From Pseudomonas putida (lineage in GTDB: Bacteria > Pseudomonadota > Gammaproteobacteria > Pseudomonadales > Pseudomonadaceae): 64,000 nt of DNA. Location: the NCBI RefSeq assembly GCF_016406145.1, contig NZ_CP066306.1:4154001-4218000 (forward strand), given 5' to 3'. Of this stretch, positions 26,576 to 41,699 are shown piece after piece. A program made the translations under genes and the position numbers. The notes beneath the pieces were generated by a model. The model did not search any database. It was not told the origin of the DNA and saw only the letters and a list, made by a program, of their open reading frames with translations. How positions within the stretch are numbered: position 1 is the first letter of the stretch; every line of letters begins with the position of its first letter.

Positions 26576-26764
26576 TTAAAGGCTTGGCTCCTCATCCTTC
26601 TCTTTCTTGATCCGCAGGTAGATTTCCTCGCGGTGAACGGCCACTTCCTTGGGGGCGCTGACGCCGATGCGCACCTGGTTTCCTTTGACGCCGAGCACCG
26701 TCACGGTGATCTCGCCATCTCCAATGATCAGGCTCTCGGCGCACCGACGAGTCAGAATCAACAT
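26576..26764 (-). CDS. csrA: carbon storage regulator CsrA/RsmA
   Basis: RNA-binding homodimer that represses translation by covering GGA-containing leaders; in pseudomonads it is antagonised by Gac-controlled small RNAs. The 62-residue protein starts [16 protein letters not shown] and has the RNA-contacting ends Arg6/Arg7 and [12 protein letters not shown] (41-52). An AAGGAG Shine-Dalgarno lies just upstream. Its place between lysC and tRNA-Ser is conserved. The short acidic tail KEKDEEPSL is typical of RsmA. Confidence 0.96.
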   Translation of the reverse strand: MLILTRRCAESLIIGDGEITVTVLGVKGNQVRIGVSAPKEVAVHREEIYLRIKKEKDEEPSL

Positions 26765-26896
26765 AGCTTTCTCCTTACGCAAGACATTCAGGGATAACAG
26801 TCTGGGAACAACCGGGCCTGGTCGTGGACGACGACACAGGGCCCCGTAGCGCGTCACGCTGGCAGGACAGGGCCTGCGTGACGAGCAGAAACGCGA

Positions 26897-26918
26897 AGGG
26901 CGCGGCAAGCCGCGCCCC
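26897..26918. terminator. hairpin after lysC
   Basis: GGGCGCGGC/GCCGCGCCC (26898-26917) forms a very stable stem 14 bases after the lysC stop. The T content behind it on the minus strand is weak, so termination may be partial and csrA could receive read-through. Confidence 0.5.
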
Positions 26919-26931
26919 TCAAGGCAACGCC

Positions 26932-28167
26932 TTACTCGCCCTGTCGGGCCGGAGCGTCAAGCTCGAACGCGGTATGCAGCGCGCGCACGGCCAGCTCCAG
27001 GTACTTCTCTTCGATGACTACCGACACCTTGATCTCGGAAGTGGAGATCATCTGGATGTTGATGCTCTCCTTGGCCAGGGCTTCGAACATGCGGCTGGCA
27101 ACACCTGCGTGGGAACGCATGCCAACACCGACGATCGATACCTTGGCAATCTTGGTATCGCCGATCACTTCGCGGGCACCGATTTCACGTGCGGTGTTTT
27201 CCAGCACGTTGTGGGCCTTCTCGTACTCGTTGCGGTGCACGGTAAAGGTGAAGTCGGTGGTGTTATCGTGCGAGACGTTCTGCACGATCATGTCCACTTC
27301 GATGTTCGAGGCGCTGATCGGGCCGAGGATCTTGAAAGCGACGCCCGGAGTGTCCGGTACGCCGCGAATGGTCAGCTTGGCTTCATCACGGTTGAAGGCG
27401 ATACCGGAAATGATCGGCTGTTCCATGGATTCCTCTTCATCAATGGTAATGAGGGTACCTGGACCCTCCTTGAAGCTGTGCAGCACGCGCAGCGGAACGT
27501 TGTACTTGCCGGCGAATTCCACCGAGCGGATCTGCAGCACCTTGGACCCGAGGCTGGCCATTTCCAGCATCTCTTCGAAGGTGATCTTCTCCAGGCGGCG
27601 CGCCTGCGGCACGACGCGCGGGTCAGTGGTGTAGACGCCATCGACATCGGTGTAGATCTGGCACTCGTCAGCCTTGAGCGCGGCCGCCAGGGCCACGCCA
27701 GTGGTATCGGAGCCGCCGCGGCCCAGGGTAGTGATGCTGCCGTGCTCGTCGACCCCCTGGAAACCGGCTACAACCACCACACGCCCTTCCTTGAGGTCGG
27801 CGCGAATCTTCTGGTCGTCGATCTGCAGGATGCGTGCTTTGTTGTGCGCGCTGTCGGTGAGGATGCGCACCTGGTTGCCGGTGTAGGACACCGCCGGCAC
27901 GCCACGCTTGATCAAGGCCATGGCCAGCAGGGCAATGGTGACCTGCTCGCCGGTGGACACGATCACGTCCAGCTCACGCGGAACCGGCTGATCGGTGATC
28001 TGCTTGGCCAGGTCGATCAGGCGATTGGTTTCGCCACTCATGGCCGACAGCACAACAACCAGGTCGTCGCCCGCTTCACGGTGTTTCTTGACCTTGTCGG
28101 CAACCTGCTCGATCCGCTCGATGGAACCGACAGAGGTGCCGCCAAATTTCTGTACGATCAACGCCAT
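26932..28167 (-). CDS. lysC: aspartate kinase
   Basis: Phosphorylates aspartate, the entry step to lysine, threonine and methionine. The 411-residue protein has the N-terminal kinase domain with [15 protein letters not shown] (4-18), and [26 protein letters not shown] (about 132-157), followed by two ACT domains (about 265-405) for feedback control, including [13 protein letters not shown] and [16 protein letters not shown]. An internal start giving a separate beta subunit may exist, as in some relatives. It lies between alaS and csrA on the same strand. Confidence 0.95.
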   Translation of the reverse strand: MALIVQKFGGTSVGSIERIEQVADKVKKHREAGDDLVVVLSAMSGETNRLIDLAKQITDQPVPRELDVIVSTGEQVTIALLAMALIKRGVPAVSYTGNQVRILTDSAHNKARILQIDDQKIRADLKEGRVVVVAGFQGVDEHGSITTLGRGGSDTTGVALAAALKADECQIYTDVDGVYTTDPRVVPQARRLEKITFEEMLEMASLGSKVLQIRSVEFAGKYNVPLRVLHSFKEGPGTLITIDEEESMEQPIISGIAFNRDEAKLTIRGVPDTPGVAFKILGPISASNIEVDMIVQNVSHDNTTDFTFTVHRNEYEKAHNVLENTAREIGAREVIGDTKIAKVSIVGVGMRSHAGVASRMFEALAKESINIQMISTSEIKVSVVIEEKYLELAVRALHTAFELDAPARQGE

Positions 28168-28215
28168 TTCAATGGTGCCTCAGCCCATACAGGGCCTCAA
28201 AAAAACCATCCAACA

Positions 28216-28250
28216 TGGAGGGGCCGATGACTAGACCACCGGCCCCTCCA
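28216..28250 (-). terminator. terminator-like hairpin after alaS
   Basis: TGGAGGGGCCG (28216-28226) pairs with CGGCCCCTCCA (28240-28250). On the minus strand a run of seven T residues follows about ten bases later, which is further than usual. It lies directly behind the alaS stop. Confidence 0.6.
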
Positions 28251-28252
28251 TC

Positions 28253-30877
<2,625 letters not shown>

Positions 30878-31214
30878 AGGTTCTTCCACGGAAACGGCGG
30901 CCCCTGGGGGCAAACGCGTCGACGAAACGACGGCAAAGGGCCGCATTATATCGGTCCTGCAATCTCGGTGCAGTGTGTTTATGCGATGCAAAGCGTCGAT
31001 TGGACGGCTTTTCAGGCTCATGCAAACGAAAATGACATGACCGGATGCTAAATGCAGGCTTTTGCCGCTGGCAAGCCTATTACCGCTCAAGGGAAGGGAA
31101 AATGGAACAGACGGTGAATTAAATGGTTTTCATGGGCAGCATTCAGCGACGACTGGCCTTTGTAGAAGCGCCCTTGCGCGACACAAAGCCGCTTCTGCAA
31201 GGGAATGCGCAAAC
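30878..31214. other. gene-free stretch between alaS and astE
   Basis: This 337-base region holds the alaS promoter and leader and the end of the ast operon. An inverted repeat TGTAGAAGCG (31161-31170) / CGCTTCTGCA (31190-31199) lies 16 bases beyond the astE stop and probably serves as its transcription end; it belongs to the class of dispersed hairpin repeats of P. putida. No gene is visible. Confidence 0.6.
31161..31199. repeat. inverted repeat downstream of the ast operon
   Basis: Ten-base imperfect arms (TGTAGAAGCG / CGCTTCTGCA) around a 19-base loop containing GCGACAC. It lacks a T-run, so it is REP-like more than a classic terminator. Confidence 0.6.
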
Positions 31215-32222
31215 TCAGTCCAGGCGCTGCCCCGAGTCCGGGACGATGAGAATGCCGGCGCGCAGCCCGTTCTTGACCTTGGGATTGGGAAAGATGATCC
31301 GCGCCCCCTCCTCCTCCACCACCCAGCGCATTTCGGCCAGGTCCTCAGCCAGCAGATAACCTTTGCTCAGCTCGGAGAAGTTCTCGATATCCACCGGCAG
31401 GTGCAGGCGGAAGCCCTCACTGTGCTTTATGATCTCGCGAGCCACACTAAACAGTTTAAGACCATCGAGTGAGTCTCCGGCCTCAGGTTCGTTGCCTTCG
31501 ATGATCTGGATCAGGCGCTCCTCCAGCTTGTCGAGGTTGACCTGCTCGTTCTGCCCGAACGGCCGTGCCTTGCCCAGCTCCAGGGTGAATGCCTCGGCAT
31601 CTAGCTGCTCATAGGTGAAGGCACTGAAGGTGATCGATGACTTGCTCTGCAGCAGCACCGCCTCCATGCCGGCAGCAGCCAGGCGAGCCAGCTCGCGACG
31701 AGAATGCTTGCGCCCTTCTTTATAGGGGTATAGGGCAAACTGCTCGATCTTGGAGCCACGAATAGCGGTATGCAGGTCGTAATGAAGGCGAGCACGCTCG
31801 GGCTTGCTGAAGAACACCCGGGCGAACTGCTCAAGTTCCGCGGCACGCAATGCCTCGAAACCACTGGAAAGCTCATGACGACCATTGAACAGGCGGTTGA
31901 TGTCCTGCTCGATGAAGCGCTCGCCTTTGCGGATGGCCGCAGGGTTGCCGAACAGGAACATCACACGCGAACGCGGCTTGATCTTGCCATTGGCCACGCC
32001 ATGCAGCAGCCGTTCGAGCAATTCGATCGGCGCTGTTTCATTGCCATGGATACCGGCCGACAGCAGCAGGTCCAACCCGCAATCGTCGCCTTCGGGCGGA
32101 CGCACCTCAAGTGCGCCCTCCCCCAGCCAGCGTAAACGCACGCCCTTGGGTGTAACTTGGGTCTTCTCGGCCGGCTCGTGATCGGTCAGGGTCAGCTCAA
32201 GCAATTTGCCAAGGGCGAGCAT
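31215..32222 (-). CDS. astE: succinylglutamate desuccinylase
   Basis: Last step of the arginine succinyltransferase pathway: N-succinylglutamate to glutamate and succinate. The 335-residue zinc carboxypeptidase-like protein shows the metal-binding [16 protein letters not shown] (HxxE, about 61-76) and the third ligand in [15 protein letters not shown] (about 147-161). The start [10 protein letters not shown] at 32222 was chosen; the frame is open upstream but overlaps the next gene. It is the last gene of the aru/ast operon (aruE in P. aeruginosa). Confidence 0.94.
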
Positions 32223-32232
32223 AGGCGCTTCC

Positions 32233-32523
32233 TTAGTGGTCGTGGCCGCAGTCAGGGCCATGGACGTGATCATCGTCTTCACCGGCTTCTGCCGGCTCCA
32301 TCTCCAGCTGCAGGCTGACCAGGTTGGTAGCCATCGGGCGCAGCAGCAGGTTGGCGTACTCGGTGTCGTTCTCATCGACGTCGACACCGATCAGCAATTG
32401 GCCACGGCCGTCTTGCTGAATCCACACTTCCTTGCCCTGCCAGACAACGGCGAAGCGGGTGCAGGAGGTTTCCAGCTGGGTGCCGTCTACATCTTCAAGG
32501 ATCAGGCGCAGGGCGTCGGTCAT
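32233..32523 (-). CDS. small His/Asp-rich-tailed conserved protein in the ast operon
   Basis: A 96-residue cytoplasmic protein of unknown function. It starts [18 protein letters not shown]; the body has a compact alternating pattern. It ends in a metal-binding-looking tail with three His and one Cys after Asp/Glu residues ([14 protein letters not shown]). It sits between astB and astE with only 10 bases to astE, so it is cotranscribed with arginine catabolism. Genes at this place are sometimes labelled topoisomerase II, for which I see no support. It might bind Zn2+ for the zinc enzyme AstE, but that is speculation. Confidence 0.75.
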
Positions 32524-32537
32524 TACAAAATCTCTCT

Positions 32538-33887
32538 TCAAGGTTGGCGTTGGAACGGATAGACCGAGCCCAACTTCAGAATCTGGGTCAACTCATCCAG
32601 CGCCGTACGGCATTCAACCAGCAACTGCGGGTCGGCAAGGTCCGCTTCGCCCAGGCGGTCGCGGTAGTGCTTGTCGACCCACTGCAACAGTGTGTCGTAC
32701 AGCGGGGCGGTCATGATAACGCCTGGATTGACCGCCGCCAGTTCCGATTCCTTCAAAGCCACGCGCAAGCGCAGGCACGCCGGGCCGCCGCCGTTCTGCA
32801 TGCTTTGCTTGAGGTCAAATACCTTGACCTCCTTTACCGCGCCACCCTGGCTGGTCAGTTGCTGCAGGTAAGCCCAGACGCGCTCATTGTTGCGGCACTC
32901 TTCCGGCACTACCAGCAGCATCGAGCCGTCGTCGCGGCTGAGCAGCTGGCTGTTGAACAGGTAGGAACGCACCGCATCCTCTACCGCCACCGCTGCCCGT
33001 GGCACACGGATGGCCTGGAAGTTGCCACCCTTGCTGGCCAGTTTAGCCTGCAGCTGGCCAAGCACCGCGTCAGTCTCGAGGAAAGCATCTTCGTGGTAGA
33101 ACAGCACCTCGCCATTGCCCACCGAAATCACATCGTTGTGGAATACACCCTGATCGATCACTGACGGATTCTGTTGAGCGTAGACCACACCGTCATCGCT
33201 CAGACCATGAAGCCGTGCTACGGCCTGTGAAGCTTCCAGGGTCTGGCGCGCCGGATACTTCTGCGGCGCGGGATAGCGGCTGTCGAACGCGCTGCGACCG
33301 TAGACGAAAAACTCAACGCCCGCCTCGCCGTAGCTGCGACAGAAGCGCGTATGGTTGGCCGCGCCCTCGTCGCCGAACTGCGCCACGGCAGGCAGCGCCG
33401 GGTGATGGGCAAAGTGCTGCTCATTGCTGAACATGGCAGCCAGCACACGGCTGGTGGTCGGATGCTCGATGCTACGGTGGTACTTGCAGTTGAGGTTGGC
33501 CGCAGTGAAATGCACGCGGCCATCAGCGGTGTCGGCGCTAGGGCTGACGGTGGCCGCGTTGGCCACCCACATGCTCGATGCCGAACAGCTGGCGACCAAC
33601 AACGGCATGGCCTCTTTGGCCGCGCGCTGGATGACTTCGGCATCGCTGCCGCTGAAGCCCAGGCGGCGTAAAGCCGCTACGTCGGGGCGCTCCTGCGGCG
33701 CCAGCACACCCTGCTTGAAGCCCATGTCGGCCAGCGCTTTCATCTTTGCCAGGCCTTGGCGCGCCGCTTCACGCGGGTTCGAGGCCTGCTGGCTGTTGCT
33801 CTGCGAGGCAACGTTACCGTAGGACAGGCCGCCGTAATTGTGGGTAGGCCCCACCAGGCCATCAAAATTCACTTCATAGGATTTCAT
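32538..33887 (-). CDS. astB: N-succinylarginine dihydrolase
   Basis: Converts N-succinylarginine to N-succinylornithine, CO2 and ammonia. The 449-residue protein of the guanidino-modifying superfamily starts [22 protein letters not shown] (substrate region, about 3-24). It has the catalytic residues in [17 protein letters not shown], with a C-terminal active-site Cys in [14 protein letters not shown] (about 361-374). ATG at 33887. It follows astD by 23 bases in the same operon. Confidence 0.95.
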
Positions 33888-33910
33888 CGGCTAGGCTCCG
33901 TGACCTGTTG

Positions 33911-35374
<1,464 letters not shown>

Positions 35375-36403
35375 TTACTGGGCCTCCCGGCTTGCCGACA
35401 GCGGCACGGCGCGCACATTGTCGCCAGCGCCCATACGCAGGCGCTTGGCGGTTTGCGGGTCGACCACCAGGGTGCCCGCAGCCAGACGTGCGGGCGCGGC
35501 AGTGATACGGCAGTCATCGCGCTTGCGGTTGTGGATGATGTAAGGGGTTGCGTCATCGCCAGGCGTACCGACGGCCAGCACCAGGGTCTGGCTCTCGCGT
35601 ACGGCACGAATCTTCGAGGTTTCGCACTCGATGGCCGGGCCAGCGTCGAAGATGTCGACATACCCCTGGTAGCTGAAGCCTTCCTGCTTGAGCATGGCCA
35701 GCGCAGGCTCGGTGTCGGTGTGCACACGGCCGATGACGCTGCGCGCAGCCTCCGACAGGAAGCAGGTGTACAACGGGAACTTGGGCATCAGCTCGGCAAT
35801 GAACGACTTGTTGCCCACGCCAGTGAGATAGTCGGCCTGGCTGAACTCCATCTTGAAAAAGTGCCGCCCAAGGCTCTCCCAGAACGGCGAACGGCCCTGC
35901 TCGTCAGACATGCCACGCATTTCGGCGATGATCTTGTTGCCGAACAGTTCCGGGAACTCGGCGATGAACAGCATGCGCGCCCGCGACAGCAAGCGGCCAT
36001 TGAGCCCGGAGCGGTGGTCGCTACGCAGGAACAGTGAACACAGTTCGGAGTTGCCGGTCAGGTCGTTGGCCAGGAACAGGGTGGGGATTTCGCGATAGAT
36101 GTTCAGCTCCTGCGAGGCGCTGACGGTCAGGCCGACCCGGTAGTTGTACCAGGGCTCGCGCAGGCCGACGGCCCCGGCGATGGCACTGATGCCGACCACC
36201 AGGCCTTCGTCGTTCTCCAGCACGAACAGGTAGTCGGTGTCACCGCGCTCGGCTTCACCACGGAAGCTCTTCTCGGCCCAGCCGACACGATGCCCGAGGC
36301 GCTCCTCGTTGGCCGGCAAGGTGGTCAGCCCGGTGGTACCGGTGCTGCGTGCCAATTCGATCAGCGCAGGTAAATCGCTGCTGCGTACAGGACGAACGAT
36401 CAT
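35375..36403 (-). CDS. aruG: arginine N-succinyltransferase, beta subunit
   Basis: With AruF it transfers succinyl from succinyl-CoA to arginine, the first step of the AST pathway. The 342-residue AstA-family protein starts MIVRPVRSSDLPALIELA and has GNAT-like core segments: DYLFVLENDEGLVVGISAI, IYREIPTLFLANDLTGNSELCSLFL and EMRGMSDEQGRSPFWESLGRHFF (split about 172-195). It is homologous along its length to the next gene, so the pair arose by duplication; the active enzyme is a heteromer in P. aeruginosa. Confidence 0.94.
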   Translation of the reverse strand: MIVRPVRSSDLPALIELARSTGTTGLTTLPANEERLGHRVGWAEKSFRGEAERGDTDYLFVLENDEGLVVGISAIAGAVGLREPWYNYRVGLTVSASQELNIYREIPTLFLANDLTGNSELCSLFLRSDHRSGLNGRLLSRARMLFIAEFPELFGNKIIAEMRGMSDEQGRSPFWESLGRHFFKMEFSQADYLTGVGNKSFIAELMPKFPLYTCFLSEAARSVIGRVHTDTEPALAMLKQEGFSYQGYVDIFDAGPAIECETSKIRAVRESQTLVLAVGTPGDDATPYIIHNRKRDDCRITAAPARLAAGTLVVDPQTAKRLRMGAGDNVRAVPLSASREAQ

Positions 36404-36457
36404 GCTATCTCCTTGTGCGGCAACTGTAGCTACCGCAAAACTCTCTGTTCCCAGACC

Positions 36458-37477
36458 TCAGACCGCGACCAGGCGCACGCTGGCGCCCTCGCCCACACCC
36501 AGCGCCTCGGCAGCCTCTGCACTGAGGCTGACAGGCTTGCCCGGCACCCAGTCCAGTTCGACCAGCACCGCGCGGTAATCCTGCAGTTGGCCGTTGCACA
36601 CCAGGTACGGGCGCCCGCCCTTGGCCGGCAGTTCCTCGAGCTTGACCGGCACCACCCTGCTCTGGGCGATCGAGCGGATGCCCGAGGCACGCGCATGCAA
36701 GGTCGGGCCGCCATCGAAGATGTCGATGTAGTGCTCGGTCTCGAAGCCCTCACGCATGAGGATGTCGAAAGTGATCTGCGCGCGCGGGTGCACCTGGCCC
36801 ATGGCTTCCTGCGCAGCGTCCGGCAGCAGGGGTACATAGATCGGGTAGTGCGGCATCAGTTCGGCGAGGAAGGTACGGCTCTTCAGGCCGCACAAGCGCT
36901 CGGCGTGGGCATAGTTGAGGTCGAAGAAGTTGCGCCCGATGGCATCCCAGAACGGCGACTCGCCTTGCTCGTCGCTGTAACCGACGATTTCGGTGACCAC
37001 CGAGTCGGCAAAGCGCTCCGGGTGCGAGGCCATGAACAGCAAGCGGCCACGCGAATTCAGCTCGGCCCAGCCACTGTTCACCAGTTCAGGCAGGACATAG
37101 AAGCTGGTCAGCAGGCTGTTGCCGGTGAGGTCATGGCACAGTGACAGGACGTGGATCTTGTTGTGGATCTTCAGTTCGCGGGAGGCGTGCACGAAGGTTT
37201 CGTTACGAAAACTGTAGAACGGCTCGGAGTAGCCTGCCGAGGCGACGATTGCCGAGCAACCGGCGAGCTTGCCGGTGACACTGTCCTCAAGCACGAAGAA
37301 GTAGCTTTCTTCGCCATTGAAACTGACTTCGGCAGCGAACGACGTTTCCGAGGCGGCGATCTTGTCGCCCAGACGGGCAGCGTCGTCCGGCAGCGAAGTG
37401 ACACCAACGGGGCTGTCTGCAGCCATGCGCTGCACTTCGTTCAGATCACCCATTTGCGCGGGGCGCATCACCAGCAT
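36458..37477 (-). CDS. aruF: arginine N-succinyltransferase, alpha subunit
   Basis: Partner of AruG, 339 residues. It starts MLVMRPAQMGDLNEVQRMA and shares the family segments SYFFVLEDSVTGKLAGCSAI, HVLSLCHDLTGNSLLTSFYV and EIVGYSDEQGESPFWDAIGRNFF. The start at 37477 was preferred over an in-frame ATG 72 bases upstream. It lies 54 bases before aruG and 140 bases after argD/aruC, in the standard aruCFGDB(x)E order. Confidence 0.94.
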   Translation of the reverse strand: MLVMRPAQMGDLNEVQRMAADSPVGVTSLPDDAARLGDKIAASETSFAAEVSFNGEESYFFVLEDSVTGKLAGCSAIVASAGYSEPFYSFRNETFVHASRELKIHNKIHVLSLCHDLTGNSLLTSFYVLPELVNSGWAELNSRGRLLFMASHPERFADSVVTEIVGYSDEQGESPFWDAIGRNFFDLNYAHAERLCGLKSRTFLAELMPHYPIYVPLLPDAAQEAMGQVHPRAQITFDILMREGFETEHYIDIFDGGPTLHARASGIRSIAQSRVVPVKLEELPAKGGRPYLVCNGQLQDYRAVLVELDWVPGKPVSLSAEAAEALGVGEGASVRLVAV

Positions 37478-37617
37478 GGTGTCACTCCTTTGGAAAAACT
37501 GGCCGCTTTCGCGGCACGGAAAAACGGCGGGCGCGTGTTGAGACTGCAAGCACGCGCCCGCACTGGAATTCTGCTATCGCCGGCCCGCTCGGGGCCGGCG
37601 AAGGGACCCCCGGCGAA

Positions 37618-38983
<1,366 letters not shown>

Positions 38984-39054
38984 AACACTGTCGCAATCGC
39001 GCAGTGTAACGGCAGAGCGAGACTGGGTGAACGGATGTTCACATAAGAAGATAC

Positions 39055-39110
39055 GCCGGCTGTACCGGCGGCAACCCGATCAGTGTGGGAGCCGGCTTGC
39101 CGGCGATGGA
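39055..39110. repeat. REP element and small hairpin between aruC and argR
   Basis: The REP core GCCGGCTTGCCGGC with flanking GGGA and GATGGA lies at 39083-39110, and GCCGG-CTGTA-CCGGC at 39056-39070. They lie between the aruC promoter and the end of argR, where they may end argR transcription. Confidence 0.65.
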
Positions 39111-39132
39111 AGCGCACTGCGCAAGGAAGCTT

Positions 39133-40113
39133 TCAGCCCTTTTCGGCAGGCGCCGAACTCAATTCGAAGGGGCTGCTGTTACGCCGCTGGTTGCGGTCTT
39201 CCCGTGGCGTGGCGCCAAAGAAATTGCGGTAAGCACTGGAGAAATGCGGGCCGGAGGAGAAGCCACAGGAAAGGCCGATCTGGATGATCGATTTGCTGGT
39301 CTGCATCAGCATCTGCCGCGCCTTGTTCAGCCGCAACTCCAGGTAATACTGGCTGGGCACCCGATTGAGGTACTGCTTGAAGATACGCTCCAGTTGCCTG
39401 CGCGACACGCATACATGCTGAGCGATTTCGTCAGTGGTCAGCGGCTCTTCGATGTTGGCTTCCATCAACAGCACCGCCTGGGTCAGCTTCGGATGGCTGG
39501 AGCCGAGGCGGTTCTGCAGCGGAATGCGCTGGCGCTCCCCCCCCTCACGAATGCGCTCGACCACCAGCTCCTCGGAAACCGCACCAGCCAGCTCAGCCCC
39601 GTGATCACGCGCCAGCACCGCCAGCAGCAAGTCGGTCACCGCCATACCGCCGCAAGCGGTCAGGCGATCACGGTCCCAATCGAACAGATGGCTGGTGGCG
39701 ATGACCTTGGGAAAGCGCTCGGCAAAATCGTCTTGCCAGCGCCAATGCACCGCAGCGCGGTAACCATCGAGCAGGCCGAGCATGGCCAACGGATACACAC
39801 CCGCAGACAGCCCGCCAATAATGCAGCCGCTACGGGCCAATTGCTTGAGGGCCGAGGACAGCGCCGACCCCAGCGCCTGGGGCAGCTCGTCAGCGAGCAG
39901 GAACAGCTTGTGACAACCCTCCAGGCGCCCGTTCCAGGGCTCGCCCGGCAGGCGCCAGGCGCCATCCTGCGCAGGTTCGGCCTGCATAAAGGCCAGCTCG
40001 TAAACCACATCAGGATGTACCCGCTGGGCCACCAGCAATACTTCCTCCGCCAGCGCCAACGTCAAGGGCTTGGTGCTTGGCCAGATGAGAAAACCGATTC
40101 GCTGGGTGGTCAT
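39133..40113 (-). CDS. argR: AraC-family transcriptional regulator of arginine metabolism, ArgR
   Basis: Pseudomonas ArgR activates arginine catabolism and uptake and represses biosynthesis; it is unrelated to E. coli ArgR. The 326-residue protein has an N-terminal DJ-1/PfpI-like domain (about 1-185, IGFLIWPSTKPLTLALAEEV) and a C-terminal AraC double helix-turn-helix (about 225-320, with TTDEIAQHVCVSRRQLERIFKQ split and IIQIGLSCGFSSGPHFSSAYRNFFGATP). The start MTTQRIGFLIW at 40113 was chosen. It follows the aot transporter genes on the same strand and is probably in their operon. Confidence 0.93.
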   Translation of the reverse strand: MTTQRIGFLIWPSTKPLTLALAEEVLLVAQRVHPDVVYELAFMQAEPAQDGAWRLPGEPWNGRLEGCHKLFLLADELPQALGSALSSALKQLARSGCIIGGLSAGVYPLAMLGLLDGYRAAVHWRWQDDFAERFPKVIATSHLFDWDRDRLTACGGMAVTDLLLAVLARDHGAELAGAVSEELVVERIREGGERQRIPLQNRLGSSHPKLTQAVLLMEANIEEPLTTDEIAQHVCVSRRQLERIFKQYLNRVPSQYYLELRLNKARQMLMQTSKSIIQIGLSCGFSSGPHFSSAYRNFFGATPREDRNQRRNSSPFELSSAPAEKG

Positions 40114-40213
40114 AGGGTAAGGTCCGAAACCTGAAGTCGTTCGAGTCTGTGGCGCCAAGGCAGACTGCGCACTGCTGCGCAGCATGCCCTATTCTGGTGC
40201 GAAGGTGCAGCCT

Positions 40214-40978
40214 TTACTTCAGGCTGCCAGAGAGAAACTGCTTGAGCCGCTCCGATTGCGGGTTGGCCAGCACTTCGCGCGGGCAGCCGGTCTCTTCGAC
40301 CAGGCCTTTGTGCAGGAACACCAACTGGTTGGACACTTCGCGGGCAAAGCCCATCTCATGGGTCACCACCACCATGGTCCGGCCTTCCTGGGCCAGGGCC
40401 TGCATGACCTTTAGCACATCGCCGACCAGTTCGGGGTCGAGCGCCGAAGTCGGCTCGTCGAACAGCATCACTTCAGGCTCCATCGCCAGCGCTCGGGCAA
40501 TCGCCACACGCTGCTGCTCACCGCCGGACATATGCCCCGGGAAAGCATCCTTGCGATGGGCGACGCCCACCTTGGCCAGATAGTGTTCGGCTTTTTCCAG
40601 GGCTTCTTTCTTGTTTACGCCAAGCACGTGCACCGGCGCCTCGATGACGTTTTCCAGCGCGGTCATGTGCGACCACAGGTTGAAATGCTGGAACACCATC
40701 GACAGCCGTGAGCGCATGCGCTGCAGCTGGCGCGGGTCGGCAGCCTTGAGCGCGCCGTCCTTGCCGGCGACCAGCTTCAGCTCTTCGTTGTTGAGCAGGA
40801 TCTTGCCGGCGTGCGGCTGCTCAAGCAGGTTGATGCAGCGCAGGAAGGTCGACTTGCCCGAACCGCTGGAGCCGATAATGCTGATCACATCGCCTGCCTT
40901 GGCCGCCAGGGACACACCCTTGAGCACTTCATGGCTGCCGTAGCGCTTGTGCAGGTCTTGGACTTCTAGTTTGTACAT
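40214..40978 (-). CDS. aotP: arginine/ornithine ABC transporter ATP-binding protein
   Basis: ATPase of the arginine/ornithine importer, 254 residues. Walker A is GSSGSGKSTFLR (about 37-48), signature MSGGEQQRVAIARAL (about 158-172), Walker B EVMLFDEPTSALDPE (about 177-191), and the H-loop VVVTHEMGFA. The long loop between Walker A and the signature (KLVAGKDGALKAADPRQL) is typical of the HisP type. The start MYKLEVQDLH at 40978 lies five codons inside the longest frame. It lies 100 bases before argR. Confidence 0.92.
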   Translation of the reverse strand: MYKLEVQDLHKRYGSHEVLKGVSLAAKAGDVISIIGSSGSGKSTFLRCINLLEQPHAGKILLNNEELKLVAGKDGALKAADPRQLQRMRSRLSMVFQHFNLWSHMTALENVIEAPVHVLGVNKKEALEKAEHYLAKVGVAHRKDAFPGHMSGGEQQRVAIARALAMEPEVMLFDEPTSALDPELVGDVLKVMQALAQEGRTMVVVTHEMGFAREVSNQLVFLHKGLVEETGCPREVLANPQSERLKQFLSGSLK

Positions 40979-41000
40979 GCTGTCGGTTCTCACAGAGCGT

Positions 41001-41699
41001 TCAGTGCTTGCGCGGCGCCAGGTAGCCGAGCCAGCGGCGTTCGGCCATCTTGAACAGGCGCACCAGGATGAAGGTCAGGCACAGATAGAACACGCCCGCC
41101 GTGATGTAGGCCTCGAAAGGCAGGTAGTACTGGGCATTGACCGTACGCGCGGCACCGGTGATGTCGATCAGGGTCACGATCGACGCCAGGCTGGTGGTCT
41201 GCAGCATCATGATCACTTCGTTGCTGTACTGCGGCAACGCCCGGCGCAGGGCCGACGGCAGCAGGATGCGACGGTACATCTTCATGCGGGACATACCCAT
41301 GGCCTTGGCCGCCTCGATCTCGCCGTGCGGGGTGGCCTTGAGGCTGCCGGCGATGATTTCAGCGGTGTAGGCACTGGTGTTGACGGCAAATGCCAGGCAC
41401 GCACAAAACGTGGCGCTGGATAGCAATGGCCAGAAGATGCTTTCGCGCACCGCCTCGAACTGAGCCAGGCCGTAGTAGATCAGGAACAGCTGCACCAGCA
41501 TCGGCGTGCCGCGGATCACGTAGGTGTACAGCCAGGCCGTGAGGTTGACCACCGGCTGCTTGGACACCCGCATCAAGCCCAGCGGAACAGCCACCAGCAG
41601 GCCGAAGAATAGCGATATCGCCAGCAGCTTGAGGGTGGTGAGCAGGCCGCCGAGGTACAGCGGCATGGCCTCCCAGATGACGTTGTAATCGAAAATCAT
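41001..41699 (-). CDS. aotM: arginine/ornithine ABC transporter permease (HisM type)
   Basis: Membrane permease of 232 residues with about five hydrophobic helices and the polar amino-acid permease signature EIEAAKAMGMSRMKMYRRILLPSALRRALP (EAA loop, split about 135-164). It forms the channel with AotQ. Its ATG overlaps the aotQ stop by four bases. Confidence 0.92.
   Translation of the reverse strand: MIFDYNVIWEAMPLYLGGLLTTLKLLAISLFFGLLVAVPLGLMRVSKQPVVNLTAWLYTYVIRGTPMLVQLFLIYYGLAQFEAVRESIFWPLLSSATFCACLAFAVNTSAYTAEIIAGSLKATPHGEIEAAKAMGMSRMKMYRRILLPSALRRALPQYSNEVIMMLQTTSLASIVTLIDITGAARTVNAQYYLPFEAYITAGVFYLCLTFILVRLFKMAERRWLGYLAPRKH

Noticed and set aside
26824..28230. 468-codon open frame antisense to lysC
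   Set aside because: Shadow of lysC, which has intact kinase and ACT motifs.
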